Shown here: piece by piece, positions 18,432-27,845 of the stretch
Layout of the letters: every line of letters starts with the position of its first letter
Position numbering within the stretch: the first letter of the stretch is position 1
Origin: CAIWHR01 sp963809965
Lineage (GTDB): Bacteria; Pseudomonadota; Gammaproteobacteria; Burkholderiales; Casimicrobiaceae
Assembly (NCBI GenBank): GCA_963809965.1
Contig: CAWELU010000008.1
Coordinates: 1-64,000 of the forward strand
Length of the DNA: 64,000 nucleotides
Direction: 5' to 3'
The notes under the pieces: generated by a model
Databases searched by the model: none
What the model was told of the DNA's origin: nothing
What the model saw: only the letters and a program-made list of their open reading frames with translations
Made by a program: the position numbers and the translations under genes

Positions 18432-20045
18432 ATGAAAACCGCCGCCATCTACGCCCGCTTCTCGACCGACAAGCAAGATCGCACCTCGATCGATGACCAA
18501 GCCCGTGTCTGTCGCGCGTGGGCTCGCGCCAACGGGCTGACGATGTTCGAGGTATTCGCGGATGAAGCGACGAGCGGCTCAGTGCCGGTAACGCGGCGTC
18601 CGGGCGCCGCTGCCATGCACGCGGCGGCGCTGGCATCCAAGTTCGACGTCCTCATCCTGGAGGGGCTCGATCGCCTCTCGCGGGACCAGGTCGATCAGGA
18701 ACAGGTGGTGCGTCGACTGGAACATCGCGGCATCCGCATCGTCGGGATTGCCGACGGGTACGACAGCAACGCCGGTGAATCGCGCTTTGTGCTGCGGGGC
18801 ATGCGCGGCATCGTGAACGAGGTCTACCGCCGCGACTTGCCGCCCAAGATTCGCCGTGGGCTCGCCGGGCAGATCGAACGCGGCTTTCACGCGGGCGGGA
18901 TGTCATACGGCTATCGCAGTGTGCCCGTCGGGATGAATGATCGCGGTGAGGTGGACGGTTTCCGACTCGAGATCGTTGCTAATCAGGCCACCATTGTGCG
19001 CGAGATCTTTGCGCGGTACGCGGCCGGCGAGAGTCTGCAGCGCATCGCGGCCGATCTCAACGCACGTGGGATCCATGGCCCGGGGCGGAAGAAGAATAAG
19101 CCGAGCACCGGGTCGGTATCGGCGCTCTATGGGACGCCGAGCGCCGGCTCCGGCCTGCTGAACAACGAGCTGTACGTCGGCCGCTACATCTGGAACCGGC
19201 GCCAATGGGTGAAGGATCCCGACAATCCCTCGCGCCGGGTACCGCGACTGCGCCCACGCAGCGAGTGGCAGATTGCGGAACGGCCGGATCTGCGGATCGT
19301 CGATGACGCAACCTGGCACGCCGTGCGCGCCCGAATGGACTCGCCGCGCAAGCGCGGCGGGCAACGGGGGCGCGGCCGTGCCCCACGCACGCTGTTCGGG
19401 GGCCTGCTTCGCTGCGGAGTCTGCGGCGGAGCGATGGTCGCCGTGCACCAACGCTACTACGGCTGCGCCGCGCACAAGGACCGCGGCCCCGCCGTTTGCG
19501 CCGGAACGTTCGCCCCGCGACAGGAAACCGACCGGCGATTGATTGCGGAGCTGCGCCAGCAGGTGCTCGCCCCCGAGGCTATCGCGAAGATTCGAACTCG
19601 GGTCCGCGACCTCCTGCAAGATCTTCAACGGCGCGGGAACGGCGAAGCGGAGATCCGTGCGGCGCGCATTGAGGCCCTACGGGGCGAGATCAACCGGCTG
19701 ACCGATGCAGTGGCCCAGATGGGCCTGTCCGCAGCACTCCGGACCCGCCTCGTCGCCGCAGAGACCGAACTCGCCTCGCTGGTCGCCACGAGTACCACGC
19801 AGCCAGCGTGCACGATCCCCAACGCTGACAAGGTCGGCGCCCGGATCCGGGAAGTGGCGATGCGCCTAGAGACCGCGCTTTCCACCGACGTCGATAGCGC
19901 TAGGAAGATCCTCGCCGACAAGCTCGGCGACATCGTCGTCGAGGAGAAGGACGACGGTGTCTACGCCCAGATGGACATCGGCCCCGTACTGCTGGAGGCA
20001 GCCGGGGCCGATGTTGCTAGAACTGGTTGCGGGGGAAGGATTTGA
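18432..20045 (+). CDS. Large serine recombinase
   Basis: A 537-residue site-specific recombinase. Residues 1-145 are the resolvase catalytic domain with nucleophile Ser11 in YARFSTDKQ and the conserved Arg pair around LDRLSRDQ. Residues about 170-290 form the Recombinase domain (GYRS, YAAGESLQRIAADLNARG). Residues 315-400 hold the zinc ribbon with RCGVCGGAM and a later Cys pair. A coiled-coil region follows. It would integrate or excise DNA through 2-bp staggered cuts. Its last ten codons lie inside a tRNA-fMet 3' remnant on the opposite strand, so the C-terminus may have been re-formed by an integration event. Confidence 0.9.
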   Translation: MKTAAIYARFSTDKQDRTSIDDQARVCRAWARANGLTMFEVFADEATSGSVPVTRRPGAAAMHAAALASKFDVLILEGLDRLSRDQVDQEQVVRRLEHRGIRIVGIADGYDSNAGESRFVLRGMRGIVNEVYRRDLPPKIRRGLAGQIERGFHAGGMSYGYRSVPVGMNDRGEVDGFRLEIVANQATIVREIFARYAAGESLQRIAADLNARGIHGPGRKKNKPSTGSVSALYGTPSAGSGLLNNELYVGRYIWNRRQWVKDPDNPSRRVPRLRPRSEWQIAERPDLRIVDDATWHAVRARMDSPRKRGGQRGRGRAPRTLFGGLLRCGVCGGAMVAVHQRYYGCAAHKDRGPAVCAGTFAPRQETDRRLIAELRQQVLAPEAIAKIRTRVRDLLQDLQRRGNGEAEIRAARIEALRGEINRLTDAVAQMGLSAALRTRLVAAETELASLVATSTTQPACTIPNADKVGARIREVAMRLETALSTDVDSARKILADKLGDIVVEEKDDGVYAQMDIGPVLLEAAGADVARTGCGGRI

Positions 20046-20073
20046 ACCTTCGACCTTCGGGTTATTAGCCCGA
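20024..20073 (-). other. tRNA-fMet 3'-half remnant (attachment-site scar)
   Basis: Read on the minus strand, the 50 bases form a good anticodon stem-loop, variable loop, T arm and acceptor 3' strand ending CCCCCGCAACCA, as in initiator tRNA-Met. The anticodon CAT has become AAT (loop CTAATAA), and no 5' half, D arm or acceptor 5' strand follows. Elements that integrate into tRNA genes carry or leave exactly this kind of 3' piece. A small tyrosine recombinase gene stands 70 bases away. Confidence 0.75.
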
Positions 20074-20142
20074 TATCGGTCTCGCGATTGCCGTGCGCGA
20101 AAGGAGCAGTCCGGATGCTGCGCCAGCCATGGAATCTGCGAA

Positions 20143-20694
20143 CTACCACAAGCCCGCGAATCGGTGCGGATTGAGCGTCGTATAGCGCACCGTATTCTGG
20201 ATCTGCTTGTGCCCGAGGTAGTCCTGGATCAGCCGCAAATCGCAGCCTTTGTTCGCGAGGTAATAGCCGCAGCTGTGGCGCAGCAGGTGGGCGTACGCTT
20301 TCACCGGTAGCCCTGCACGCTCGCCGGCCAACGCCACGACGCACCAGAACGCGCTGCGGCTCATGCGCTCGCCGCGCTCCGACTGGAACACGAACACTCC
20401 CGCGTCACGCTTGCGCTGTCGCAGCAGGCGCTTGATTGCTGCCGCTTCGTCGCACTTGAGCGGATGCACGGTCGAGCGTGATCCCTTCGCGCGGCGGCAG
20501 TAGATCGTTCCGCGCTCGAGATCGACGTCGCTCCAGCGCAGGCCTACGAGCTCGGAGGCACGCAACCCGTGCCGGTAGGCGATGAGGATCATCGCGTGGT
20601 TGCGGGCGCCGTGGCGGCTCTTCTTCGCGGCGCGCAGTAGCCGCGCGACTTCGTCGCGGGTGAGGTAGGTACGCAGACGTCGATCGGCAGCCAT
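20143..20694 (-). CDS. Minimal tyrosine recombinase (FimB/FimE-like size)
   Basis: A 183-residue protein consisting only of a recombinase catalytic domain. It has Arg45 in HGLRASELVGLRW, Lys80 region, His136-x-x-Arg139 in HLLRHSCGYY, His162 in YLGHKQIQNT and the nucleophile Tyr171 in VRYTT, so the catalytic set is complete. The length is that of FimB/FimE inverters and short integrases rather than lambda-type integrases. It points towards the tRNA-fMet remnant and may act on it. No strong ribosome site is visible at the ATG. Confidence 0.8.
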   Translation of the reverse strand: MAADRRLRTYLTRDEVARLLRAAKKSRHGARNHAMILIAYRHGLRASELVGLRWSDVDLERGTIYCRRAKGSRSTVHPLKCDEAAAIKRLLRQRKRDAGVFVFQSERGERMSRSAFWCVVALAGERAGLPVKAYAHLLRHSCGYYLANKGCDLRLIQDYLGHKQIQNTVRYTTLNPHRFAGLW

Positions 20695-20911
20695 GCAACG
20701 AGGCTATCGCGGAAGACTTCGTCTTCAAGGGCGAATGCGAAGAACCGGAAATGCGGTTCGAGTGACGTGCGCACCGCGGGCGATGCCGAACGAAAGCGCG
20801 GCGCCGCCCTGCCCTGCCCAACCGATCGTAATGTTGCGAGTCGACTCGCAACGTTACGCCCAAAGCGTTGCCAGTCGCCCCAAGTGAAAGGCAAGCCAGG
20901 CTGGCGGTCCG

Positions 20912-21439
20912 TCAGCGGACGGCGCGCTCGCGGGCCAGCAGGAACGTGTGCAGCGCGGTCACACCCTGGTCCACCGGCTCTCGCGCGGTATCGATCACCA
21001 GGTGATCGGCGTCCCACCGCTCATAGGCCCGGGCCTGGACCTCGTCCCAAGTGGGTAGCAGGAGCCCCGGTATATCCGTGCTGCGGGACTCGACCCGGCG
21101 GCGGTGCTCGGCGGCGTCGGAGCAGACCACTTCCACTTCGACGAGGGCGACCGCCGCGCGCCGCGCGACCTCGCGCCATGCGGCGCGGATGCTTGCCCGC
21201 GGATGGACCGCATCGGCGACGACCGTGCGGCCGAGGGCGAGGTTGTCCGCGGCGACGCCATAGCCCACGACGTAGCCGGCGGCGTCGAGCGCATCGGAAC
21301 CCATCGTGGCGCTGCGCAGCGCCTGCTCGATGGTGTCGATGCGCAGGTGCACGGCATCGAGCGCGCGTGCCAGACCGCGAGCGAGCGAAGTCTTGCCAGT
21401 CCCAGGCAGGCCGCCGATGACGATCAACAGGGTGCTCAT
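20912..21439 (-). CDS. P-loop kinase-like ATPase (AAA_33 type)
   Basis: A 175-residue protein with Walker A GLPGTGKTS at residues 9-17, an LRIDTIEQALR helix (Asp is the probable catalytic/Mg ligand), VVADAVHPRASIRAAW, and a lid with Arg-rich RRRVESRSTD. This is the pattern of small phosphotransferases related to zeta toxin, gluconate kinase and chloramphenicol phosphotransferase. The ATG at 21439 begins MSTLLIVIGG. The substrate is unknown. It lies next to a toxin-antitoxin pair but in the same direction and with its own start, so a linked defence or stress role is only a guess. Confidence 0.75.
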   Translation of the reverse strand: MSTLLIVIGGLPGTGKTSLARGLARALDAVHLRIDTIEQALRSATMGSDALDAAGYVVGYGVAADNLALGRTVVADAVHPRASIRAAWREVARRAAVALVEVEVVCSDAAEHRRRVESRSTDIPGLLLPTWDEVQARAYERWDADHLVIDTAREPVDQGVTALHTFLLARERAVR

Positions 21440-21547
21440 CGCCACGATCGGCTTCGGCGGCAGTCCAAGGATTCGCTGGGCGCATGGTGCAACGCGCGGA
21501 GGCCGGCGCGCCGCTCGATCGCAAGCGCTCGGGGGCAATCGTGAGCC

Positions 21548-22385
21548 TTAAGGGCGGAAGCGAGAAAGCTCATTCGCGGGTGAGCGCACCCACGCCGGGA
21601 GCGTACGAGGGCCTTCGACCCGCCGCAACCATTCGGGACAAATTCCTGCCGTCGGCACGGCACACTTGGCATGGCTTAGCCCAACGTGCTGGGCGACGAC
21701 AGTCAGCCACTTCCTGCCGGGCGTTCGTTCGGCGACGAACGTGTCCCGCACGGCGTTCAGGCGATAGGTCAGATAGGTCCGATGGCGCACATTCGACAGC
21801 CGCTCGGGTTTGAAGACGGCTGCGTTGATGCCGTCGCAGCGCGCGGAACGTACCAGCAGCCCGTTGAGGTCCTGCTCGTGCACGTAGCGTCCCACCTCGG
21901 TGCGTGAACGCGTAACTGGTGCGGCTGGTCAGGTCCGGATAGGCCGCCTGCTTGCCGCGCAGATCGATCAGCAGGGCATCGCAGCGCACGTCGAACACGC
22001 GCCGCTCGGTCACGATTTCGCGATCCTCACCGGCGAAGCTGTCCTGCACGAACCGGTACCAGTGCCATGCCGTCTCGTACACGGTGGTCTCAAGCGCAAG
22101 CGACCCATACCAGACTCCGTACCGCGAAGCGTCGGAGAAGCGCGTGGTCTGCCAGTGCGCAGAGTCGAACGTGTAGCTGATCACGCTGCCGTAGTCGAAC
22201 GGCCGGGTGATCAGCGCGGCCGCAGTAGGAATGCGCTCTGCACCCTCGGCGGCGATGGCAACGTCCCAGTCGGCGGGATCGGACGAAAGATCGTCGAACA
22301 GGTTCTGCGATGCGCGCGCGCCGGGAATGTTGCGCACCAGGTCGTCGTGGAAGTCGACGTTGGCGGAAACGAGATCCGCCTGCAA
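21548..22385 (-). CDS. RES-domain toxin (one frameshift)
   Basis: The first frame, from a TTG directly after the antitoxin stop, carries the RES core: TTRFSDASRYGVWYGSLALE and YETAWHWYRF, giving the conserved Arg, Tyr and Glu. After a shift near 21885-21895 the remaining C-terminal half (VGRYVHEQDLNGLLVRSARC, then FKPERL) follows in another frame. Full length is about 278 residues. RES toxins are ADP-ribosyltransferase-like enzymes that deplete NAD+ in the cytoplasm when the antitoxin is lost. If the shift is real the toxin would be inactive. Confidence 0.8.
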
Positions 22386-22790
22386 TTACCGGCCCCGCTG
22401 GAAGTCCAGATAGCGGCGCACCGCCAGCAAACCCTCGAAGCCATGCTCGACGATCAGGTCCACCGGCCGTTCGCCGAGCCGGCGGTTCGGTTGCGTCATC
22501 CAGCGGTAGGCCAAGTCCCGATCGTGGGGGAACAGCAGTCGCAGCGACTTGTGGATGCCCAACAGGTGTCCGGCGCGGTCCCGCAGGTCGCGGTTGTCCG
22601 CCAGCGGCTCACCCCTGCGGTAGCGGCCGAGCGTGCTGCGACTGCCGGCCGACAACCCCAGCACTGCGGCCTGCTCCGTCGCGGTCAGCTCCCAGTGCTC
22701 GAGCAGTCGCGTCACCATCGCGGCGAGGCGGCTGCGCGCCTCGCGGCTGCCCGGGTCAACGGCAGTGCGTTTCTGCGCTACGGCCCGCAT
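22386..22790 (-). CDS. Xre/MbcA/ParS-type antitoxin of the RES toxin
   Basis: 134 residues. The N-terminal half has an HTH-like region (LTATEQAAVLGLSAGSRSTL), and the C-terminal half contains the toxin-binding DUF2384-type end with HDRDLAYRWMTQPNRRLGER and FEGLLAVRRYLDFQRGR. It lies immediately upstream of the toxin, with the antitoxin TAA directly followed by the toxin TTG, the normal order for RES/Xre loci. It should repress its own promoter and neutralise the toxin. Its ATG shares bases with the ATG of the divergent exonuclease, so one of the two starts may be misplaced. Confidence 0.8.
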   Translation of the reverse strand: MRAVAQKRTAVDPGSREARSRLAAMVTRLLEHWELTATEQAAVLGLSAGSRSTLGRYRRGEPLADNRDLRDRAGHLLGIHKSLRLLFPHDRDLAYRWMTQPNRRLGERPVDLIVEHGFEGLLAVRRYLDFQRGR

Positions 22791-23394
22791 GACTTGTGCT
22801 TTCGTGGGGTCTTCGGCGAAAACTCCACGGCGAGCCCTGGGTCGACTCGCTGTCATCGATACCGAAACCACCGGGCTGAAACCAGAGCTCGGTGACCGGA
22901 TCATTGACCTTGCCATCGCGACCTGCGAATACGGGCGCGAGACAGGCCGCCTCTTTCGCATCGTCGATCGGTATGAAAGCCTGGAAGACCCGGAGGCACC
23001 CATACCGCCGGAAATCACGCGTCTGACCGGCATCAGCGATGACATGGTCCGCGGGCAACGGATCGACGAGGCCGGTATCGCGCGAGTCATGGACGTGGTG
23101 GGTTTGGTTGTCTGTCACAACGCGCGCTTTGATCGCGCTTTTCTTGAAGCGCGCTACCCCGCCTTCGCAAGCAAGCACTTCGCGTGCTCGCTGGAAGAGG
23201 TCCCCTGGGACCTCTGGAACATGAACAGCAGCAAGCTCGATTACATCGGGTTTCGCTTCGGCCTTTTTCACGAGGGGCACCGGGCGCGAGCGGACGTCGA
23301 TATGCTGCTACGATGGTGTCTTTGGGCCGCACGATCCTTGCCCCTGTGGATCTGGCAAGAAGTACAGACAGTGTCACAAAAGCCCGGACCGTTG
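22789..23394 (+). CDS. DEDDh-family 3'-5' exonuclease
   Basis: Motif Exo I DTETTG, Exo II around LVVCHNARFDRAFLE, and Exo III HRARADVDML are all present, giving the four acidic residues and His of DnaQ-like proofreading exonucleases. Upstream of Exo I there are 22 residues from the ATG at 22789, which overlaps the divergent antitoxin start; no ribosome site is evident, so the start is uncertain. The frame stays open through the convergent DUF1173 gene, so the real stop has probably been lost to a base change, and 23394 is my estimate. Likely role: processing of single-stranded ends. Confidence 0.7.
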
Positions 23395-24681
23395 TCACAG
23401 GCCCCGGAACAAGGCCGATGTGGCTCTGCTGCCGGACTCGTCGCCGCTCGCGGTCCTTCGGGTGCCGGGCGGCGCCGCGGCCTGCGGCGGCAGGTCGGGT
23501 ACCAACGCCTCCTGCGCCGTGTCCCACGCCCATCCATTCGGACTCCGCGCCGCGATCGCCCTCGCCTTCGCGGCGCGATCCTGGTCCGTCAGGAATGGGC
23601 TCAGGATATCCAGCGCGACCGGCCGCTCGCCGGCGTCGAGCAGCAGAAAGTTCGGAAACCTGCCCGCGTGCTTCGCTTCATAGCGCAGCGGTTTCAGGAA
23701 CGCCCGCTGCTCTGCGACAAGCTTGTCGACAAGGTCCTTTTCGCAGGCATGGTCGAGCGGTATCCATTGCGAACTCGTCATCATCAGCGTGAGCGATTCG
23801 ATCTGGTAGAGGTGCTCGCGTTTGGCGTAGAAGAGGCACGCCGCGATGAGCTTCACCTGGCCTGCGCTCCACGCGAGCAATTCGGCTTCGAACGCCCGTT
23901 TTGCTCGCTCGCCTGCCTTGTGGTCGAGCATGAACGCGCAGTCAGGCAGGTGCTTGAGAACCAGCTCGTAGCCCAAGGCCGTTGCCCTGAGCTCTTTCAA
24001 TTCGCCGATGGCGATCATCATCTTGAATTGCAGGTCCGGATCGCGGGATCAAGCAGAATCGACATCGCTTCATCGCGGCGTCGCGCGATGTCGGCCGCCT
24101 GATCCTTCGAGAAGTTGCTCGGGAATGAACACGCGCTCGGCGAGACGCAACCCCTTGGTTTCGACTCTCCTCGCTCGCCTGCAGCAGGAACTTGCGCAGC
24201 ACCCAGTAGGAACGCTTGCCCTGCATCCGCGGATACCAGCGGTTGAACCCCGCCCGTTCCCACAGGTAGTGCAGCAGCCCGCGCATGCTGAGTTGCTTGC
24301 GTGCCACGGTGACCTCGGCCGGAAGCTCGCGATCCGCGATGGCAAAGCTGCGCCCGACGCGCCGAGTCAAGGGAAAGTTGAGCCGCAGCTCGACGCCTTC
24401 CGGACCGCGTTCGATGATGGCCTCGCCCAGAACGTCGCCCAGACCTGATTCACCGCCGGCAGTTCGTAGGACGGGCATGTCGGGCAGTGCTCGTCACCGG
24501 TGTCGGGCATGCGCTTGATCACGAACTCGCTGAACTTCGAGACGTACATCTCCACGCCTTCGGCGACACACAGGCACCGTGGCCGTGCCGGCGTTCCATG
24601 GACACGGGCGAGCGCTTCCTGCAGCCCTGGATCGTCCGCGGCGAAGATCCTGCCGTTGATTAGGTAGCGCTGCTCGTCCAT
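23395..24681 (-). CDS. DUF1173 family protein (about four frameshifts)
   Basis: Read across shifts near 24445, 24165, 24110 and 24045, the minus strand gives a protein of about 428 residues. It opens with INGRIFAADDPGLQEALARV, RPRCLCVAEGVEMYV and VIKRMPDTG with a CPSYE cysteine, continues with a LLHYLWERAGFNRWYP block, and ends with IYAKREHLYQIESL-like and FLKPLRYEAKHAGRFPN blocks. This order is that of DUF1173 proteins, which occur on plasmids and islands and whose biochemical role is unknown. All blocks are present, so assembly errors are likelier than decay. It converges on the exonuclease gene. Confidence 0.75.
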
Positions 24682-25053
24682 GCGAGGACCATGCCCGGCA
24701 CGCCAGCCGGCGCCGCGCCGCCCGGCGCGAGGAGCCGCTCGGCCGCGGAATCACGCCGCATGCCTGCGTTGGTGGCCGTCACGACGCGATGTTCGGCAAT
24801 CAGCCGCATGGCCGCAACCCGAAAACCCCGGCAAAACAGGCGTCTTAAGTCGAGCCTCAGGACACGCCAACACGCCCGACCGGACACTGCGGACCGGGGA
24901 ACCGGGCAGCGGCCGACCTGACCACCAAGGGCGCGACCCTGCGGGAACCCGAGCGCGGCAAGCGGTTTGCCGTCGCGCCGGCTTTGCGGAGACGGTTACG
25001 AAGAGTGCGCCGGTTGACGCGGAGCTTGCACCCAGCTCTGCGCCGGCAAGTGG
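24682..25053. other. Intergenic, no gene seen
   Basis: 372 bases between two minus-strand genes. The open frames here have skewed, Arg/Ala-rich shadow composition. No RNA gene or hairpin was recognised. Confidence 0.35.
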
Positions 25054-25718
25054 CTAGCGCTCCGCGTACCGCTTGGCCGCCGCGAGGTCTCGGCGCAGCT
25101 CCTCCGCCGTGCGGCGCGGACCGTAGCCGGGCGTGTCGCGCTGGATGCGCCATCCTTCCTTCAGCGGACCCGCGTCCACCGTGTCGAAGCCGAACTCGTC
25201 GAGCAGACGGGTGACCGTGGCCTTGGCCCCGTGGTCGTCGCCGGCGATGACCAGCGCGCGACGATTCTTCGTGCCGGCCGGTTGCCCGTCGGTGGTGAGC
25301 GCAGCGGCGTAGATGTGGTTGAAGGCCTTGACGACCTTCGAGGTCGGCAGGTGCGCCTGCAGGAGCTCGGAGGTCGTGGTCGACTCGTTGTCGAGCTCGG
25401 GGATATGGCCGTCACGTTCGGGGTAGTAGTTGTTCGTGTCGATCACGATCTTGCCCGCCAGCGGCTCGACCGGAACGGCCCGGTAGTTCTTCAGCGGAAT
25501 CGTGACCACGACGATGTCTCCGGCCTTCGCCGCGTCGACCGGCTGTCGCCGCCCGCGCCCTCGGTCCGAGCTCCGCGACGAGCGCCGACAACGTCTCCGG
25601 CCCGCGCGAATTGCTGATCACGACGTTGTAGTTGTTTGCTCACCGCGAGTCGGGCGATCTGGCTTCCGATGTGTCCGGCACCGATGAGTCCGATGGTCTT
25701 TATGACCCTATCGTTCAC
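25054..25718 (-). CDS. NADP-binding reductase, F420-oxidoreductase-like family (frameshifted)
   Basis: The opening reads IKTIGLIGAGHIGSQIARLA, a Rossmann GxGxxG fingerprint. After shifts near 25630 and 25555 it continues with SNSRGPETLSALVAELG, VVTIPLKNYRAVPVEPLAGK, IDTNNYYPERDG, and KAFNHIYAAAL. Together these give about 221 residues typical of short NADPH-dependent F420-reductase-like or pyrroline-reductase-like proteins. In bacteria lacking F420 these use NADP with unknown substrates. It stands alone on this strand. Confidence 0.75.
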
Positions 25719-25838
25719 GGCAAATTTCCTTTCGTTCGCCCTTTGGAATCCGCGACCAAGTACGCACGCTAGGCCCCTTGAAGCATTGCGCTTTCCAGGG
25801 TCGCAATGAATAGAGGCTGCAACGCTGCTTGGTATCGA

Positions 25839-26186
25839 TCAGTCGCGGTCGGGACGCCGCTTCCCGGAAAACGGCAGCAACCACGACAGCGACTTCATCA
25901 GCAGCGCCGTCTGGCCAAGGAAATAATGTTGCGCCTGGCTCATCATCTGCTCGTAGGCGCTGCGATCCAGCTCGCCCTCGAAGGCCTCCGAGGTAAGTTT
26001 GCCGTCCTCGAAGCATGCTTTGCGGGATTTCACCCGGGCCTTGCCACCGGACGCCGATATCTCCGTGTACGAATACCGGAAGCTCAAAAACGGGTTGACC
26101 CTGGCCGCCGGCTCCATGACTTCGACCGCATGCTTCTCGGCCTTGGGAAGTGTCCGTTCAGCGCGGCGCACGGGAAGCTTGCTCAT
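25839..26186 (-). CDS. Conserved small cytoplasmic protein of unknown function
   Basis: 115 residues with GAGAGG before the ATG. The sequence is charged and looks globular (NPFLSFRYSYTEISASGG, ACFEDGKLTSEAFEGEL, then an aromatic-rich helix SQAQHYFLGQTALLMKSL). No signal peptide or domain recognised. It is divergent from the DUF72 gene with 140 bases between starts. Confidence 0.6.
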   Translation of the reverse strand: MSKLPVRRAERTLPKAEKHAVEVMEPAARVNPFLSFRYSYTEISASGGKARVKSRKACFEDGKLTSEAFEGELDRSAYEQMMSQAQHYFLGQTALLMKSLSWLLPFSGKRRPDRD

Positions 26187-26326
26187 GCAAAACCTCTCAC
26201 GAAAAAATCCTGGTCACCGTCGACGCAATGCGTCACGGACGCATTGATAAAATCCGTTGCCGGGGATTGCGGCGTCAATTTTACTCCGTCGCTCCGCCTG
26301 GACACGACGGCCCGGCGCCCGCTACG

Positions 26327-27266
26327 ATGGTTTTCCCCGGCGGCCATTCAGAGCGAGACACCTTGGGCGACATTCGCGTTGGCACGGCGTCGTGGACCGA
26401 CAAGACGCTCGATCGACTGCCAAGCGTTTCTACCCGGAGGAGGCGACGTCAACGCGGACGAGCGCCTGCGCTTCTATGCGACCCGCTTCGCCACGGTCGA
26501 GGTCGACAGCTCGTACTATGGCCTGCCCTCCGCGCGCAACGCGCAGCTCTGGGCGGAGCGCACCCCGGCCGGGCTTTTCGTTCGTGGTGAAGGCCTTTCG
26601 GCTGTTCACCCTGCACCACACCGCGCCCGAGGCGCTGCCCAAGGATATCCGGGCCGCGCTCGGGCCGCTCACCAAGAAGAACCTCTACTACGCCGACCTG
26701 CCCGCGGAGCTCGCGATCGAGCTCTGGTCGCGCTTTCGCAGCGCGCTCGCCCCGCTGCAGCGCGCCAACAAGCTCGCCGGCGTCCTGTTCCAGTTTCCGC
26801 CGTGGTTCATGCGCTCCCGCGCCAACTACGAGCACATCGTGCGCTGCAAGGAGGTCCTCGCGGGCGCCCGCGATCTGCGTCGAATTTCGCAACCGGACCT
26901 GGTTCGACGAAGCGACATCGCGACGACGTGCTCAAGTTCGAACGCGAGCATGAGCTGAGCCATGTCGTCGTCGACGAGCCGCAGGGCTTCGCCTCGAGCA
27001 TTCCCTGGGTCGGCGAAGTGACGACGCCTTCCTTGGTCATGGTGCGCCTGCACGGACGCAACGCCAACACCTGGGAAGCCAAAGGCCTGGCCTCGAGCGG
27101 GGAGCGGTTCAACTACCTGTATTCCGCCGCCGAGCTCGACGAGCTGGCCGAAAAGGTCCGGCCGCTGGCCGCCAGGGCGCAACGCACCCACGTGTACTTC
27201 AACAACAACTTCGAGGACTATGGGGTGCGCAACGCGCTCGACTTTGGCCACCGCCTCGGTAGCTGA
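26327..27266 (+). CDS. DUF72 family protein (several frameshifts)
   Basis: Blocks in three frames together form one DUF72 (YecE-like) TIM-barrel protein of about 310 residues: IRVGTASWTDKTL, FYATRFATVEVDSSYYGLP, FVVKAFRLFTLHHT, LAGVLFQFPPWFM, VVVDEPQGFASSIP, VMVRLHGRNANTWEAKG and VYFNNNFEDYGVRNA. Shifts fall near 26415, 26440, 26585, 26870 and 26910. I use the ATG at 26327; a TTG at 26363 is the other option. The family is widespread and of unknown biochemical activity. A terminator follows at 27324. Confidence 0.75.
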
Positions 27267-27323
27267 CGCTCACCCCCTGCCGCGCTGCGCGCGGCGTCTG
27301 CCTGGGCGAGCTGTCCGGTTAAG

Positions 27324-27347
27324 CCCCGCGTTTTGCGAGGCTTTTCG
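27324..27347 (+). terminator. Intrinsic terminator after the DUF72 gene
   Basis: AGCCCCGC and GCGAGGCT pair with one mismatch across a GTTTT loop and run into TTTT. It lies 57 bases after the DUF72 stop. Confidence 0.6.
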
Positions 27348-27845
27348 GGTTGTCGGCGCCCGAGGCGGAGCAGCAGAATGCGCCTCATGCGCGCCATGCC
27401 ACGCGATGTGGCAGCAGGGCGCCGCATGAGGAAACGATAGCTGTTGGCGGCACCCCGCGTGCTGCGGAGAAGTAACAGACGAGTGTCAGCAGACACGATC
27501 CAACGCGCAGGCGGCTGGATATCTGTGGAGCTCGCGCTGGCGGAGTGATTGATCAGGCACGCCTCCACGCGGAGGCGCTGCGACGAGCCGTACAGGCTCA
27601 TTCGAGCAGCGCGCCACGCAGCTAATGGCACGCCCCAACCGAGCATAGCGCGACCCCGGGATTGCGTTCGCACGCCTGCGGCGCTGGGCGCTAGCACCGG
27701 CCCCGCGTGAAGGCCAGCGCTACTTACGGCGCCGACCGCGGTTTCGTGGTGCACGCCTGGAAACAGCACGAGCGCGCGACTCACAGCGGCGGATTTGCCG
27801 GCTCCCAGGATCATTGCGGCCGAGGCGATATCTCGACCATTGCTC
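27348..27845. other. Intergenic, no gene seen
   Basis: About 500 bases. A minus-strand open frame spans the region but is Arg/Ala/Ser rich and antisense in character, so I do not call it. Promoters of the DUF4224-integrase operon probably lie at the right end. Confidence 0.35.

Noticed and set aside
20912..22790. Treating the P-loop kinase as the toxin of the neighbouring antitoxin (zeta-type pair)
   Set aside because: The antitoxin has the RES-partner C-terminus and is directly joined to the RES gene; the kinase is separated and has its own start.
24690..25050. Small frames between DUF1173 and the reductase
   Set aside because: No start site, no family resemblance, and composition typical of shadow frames.
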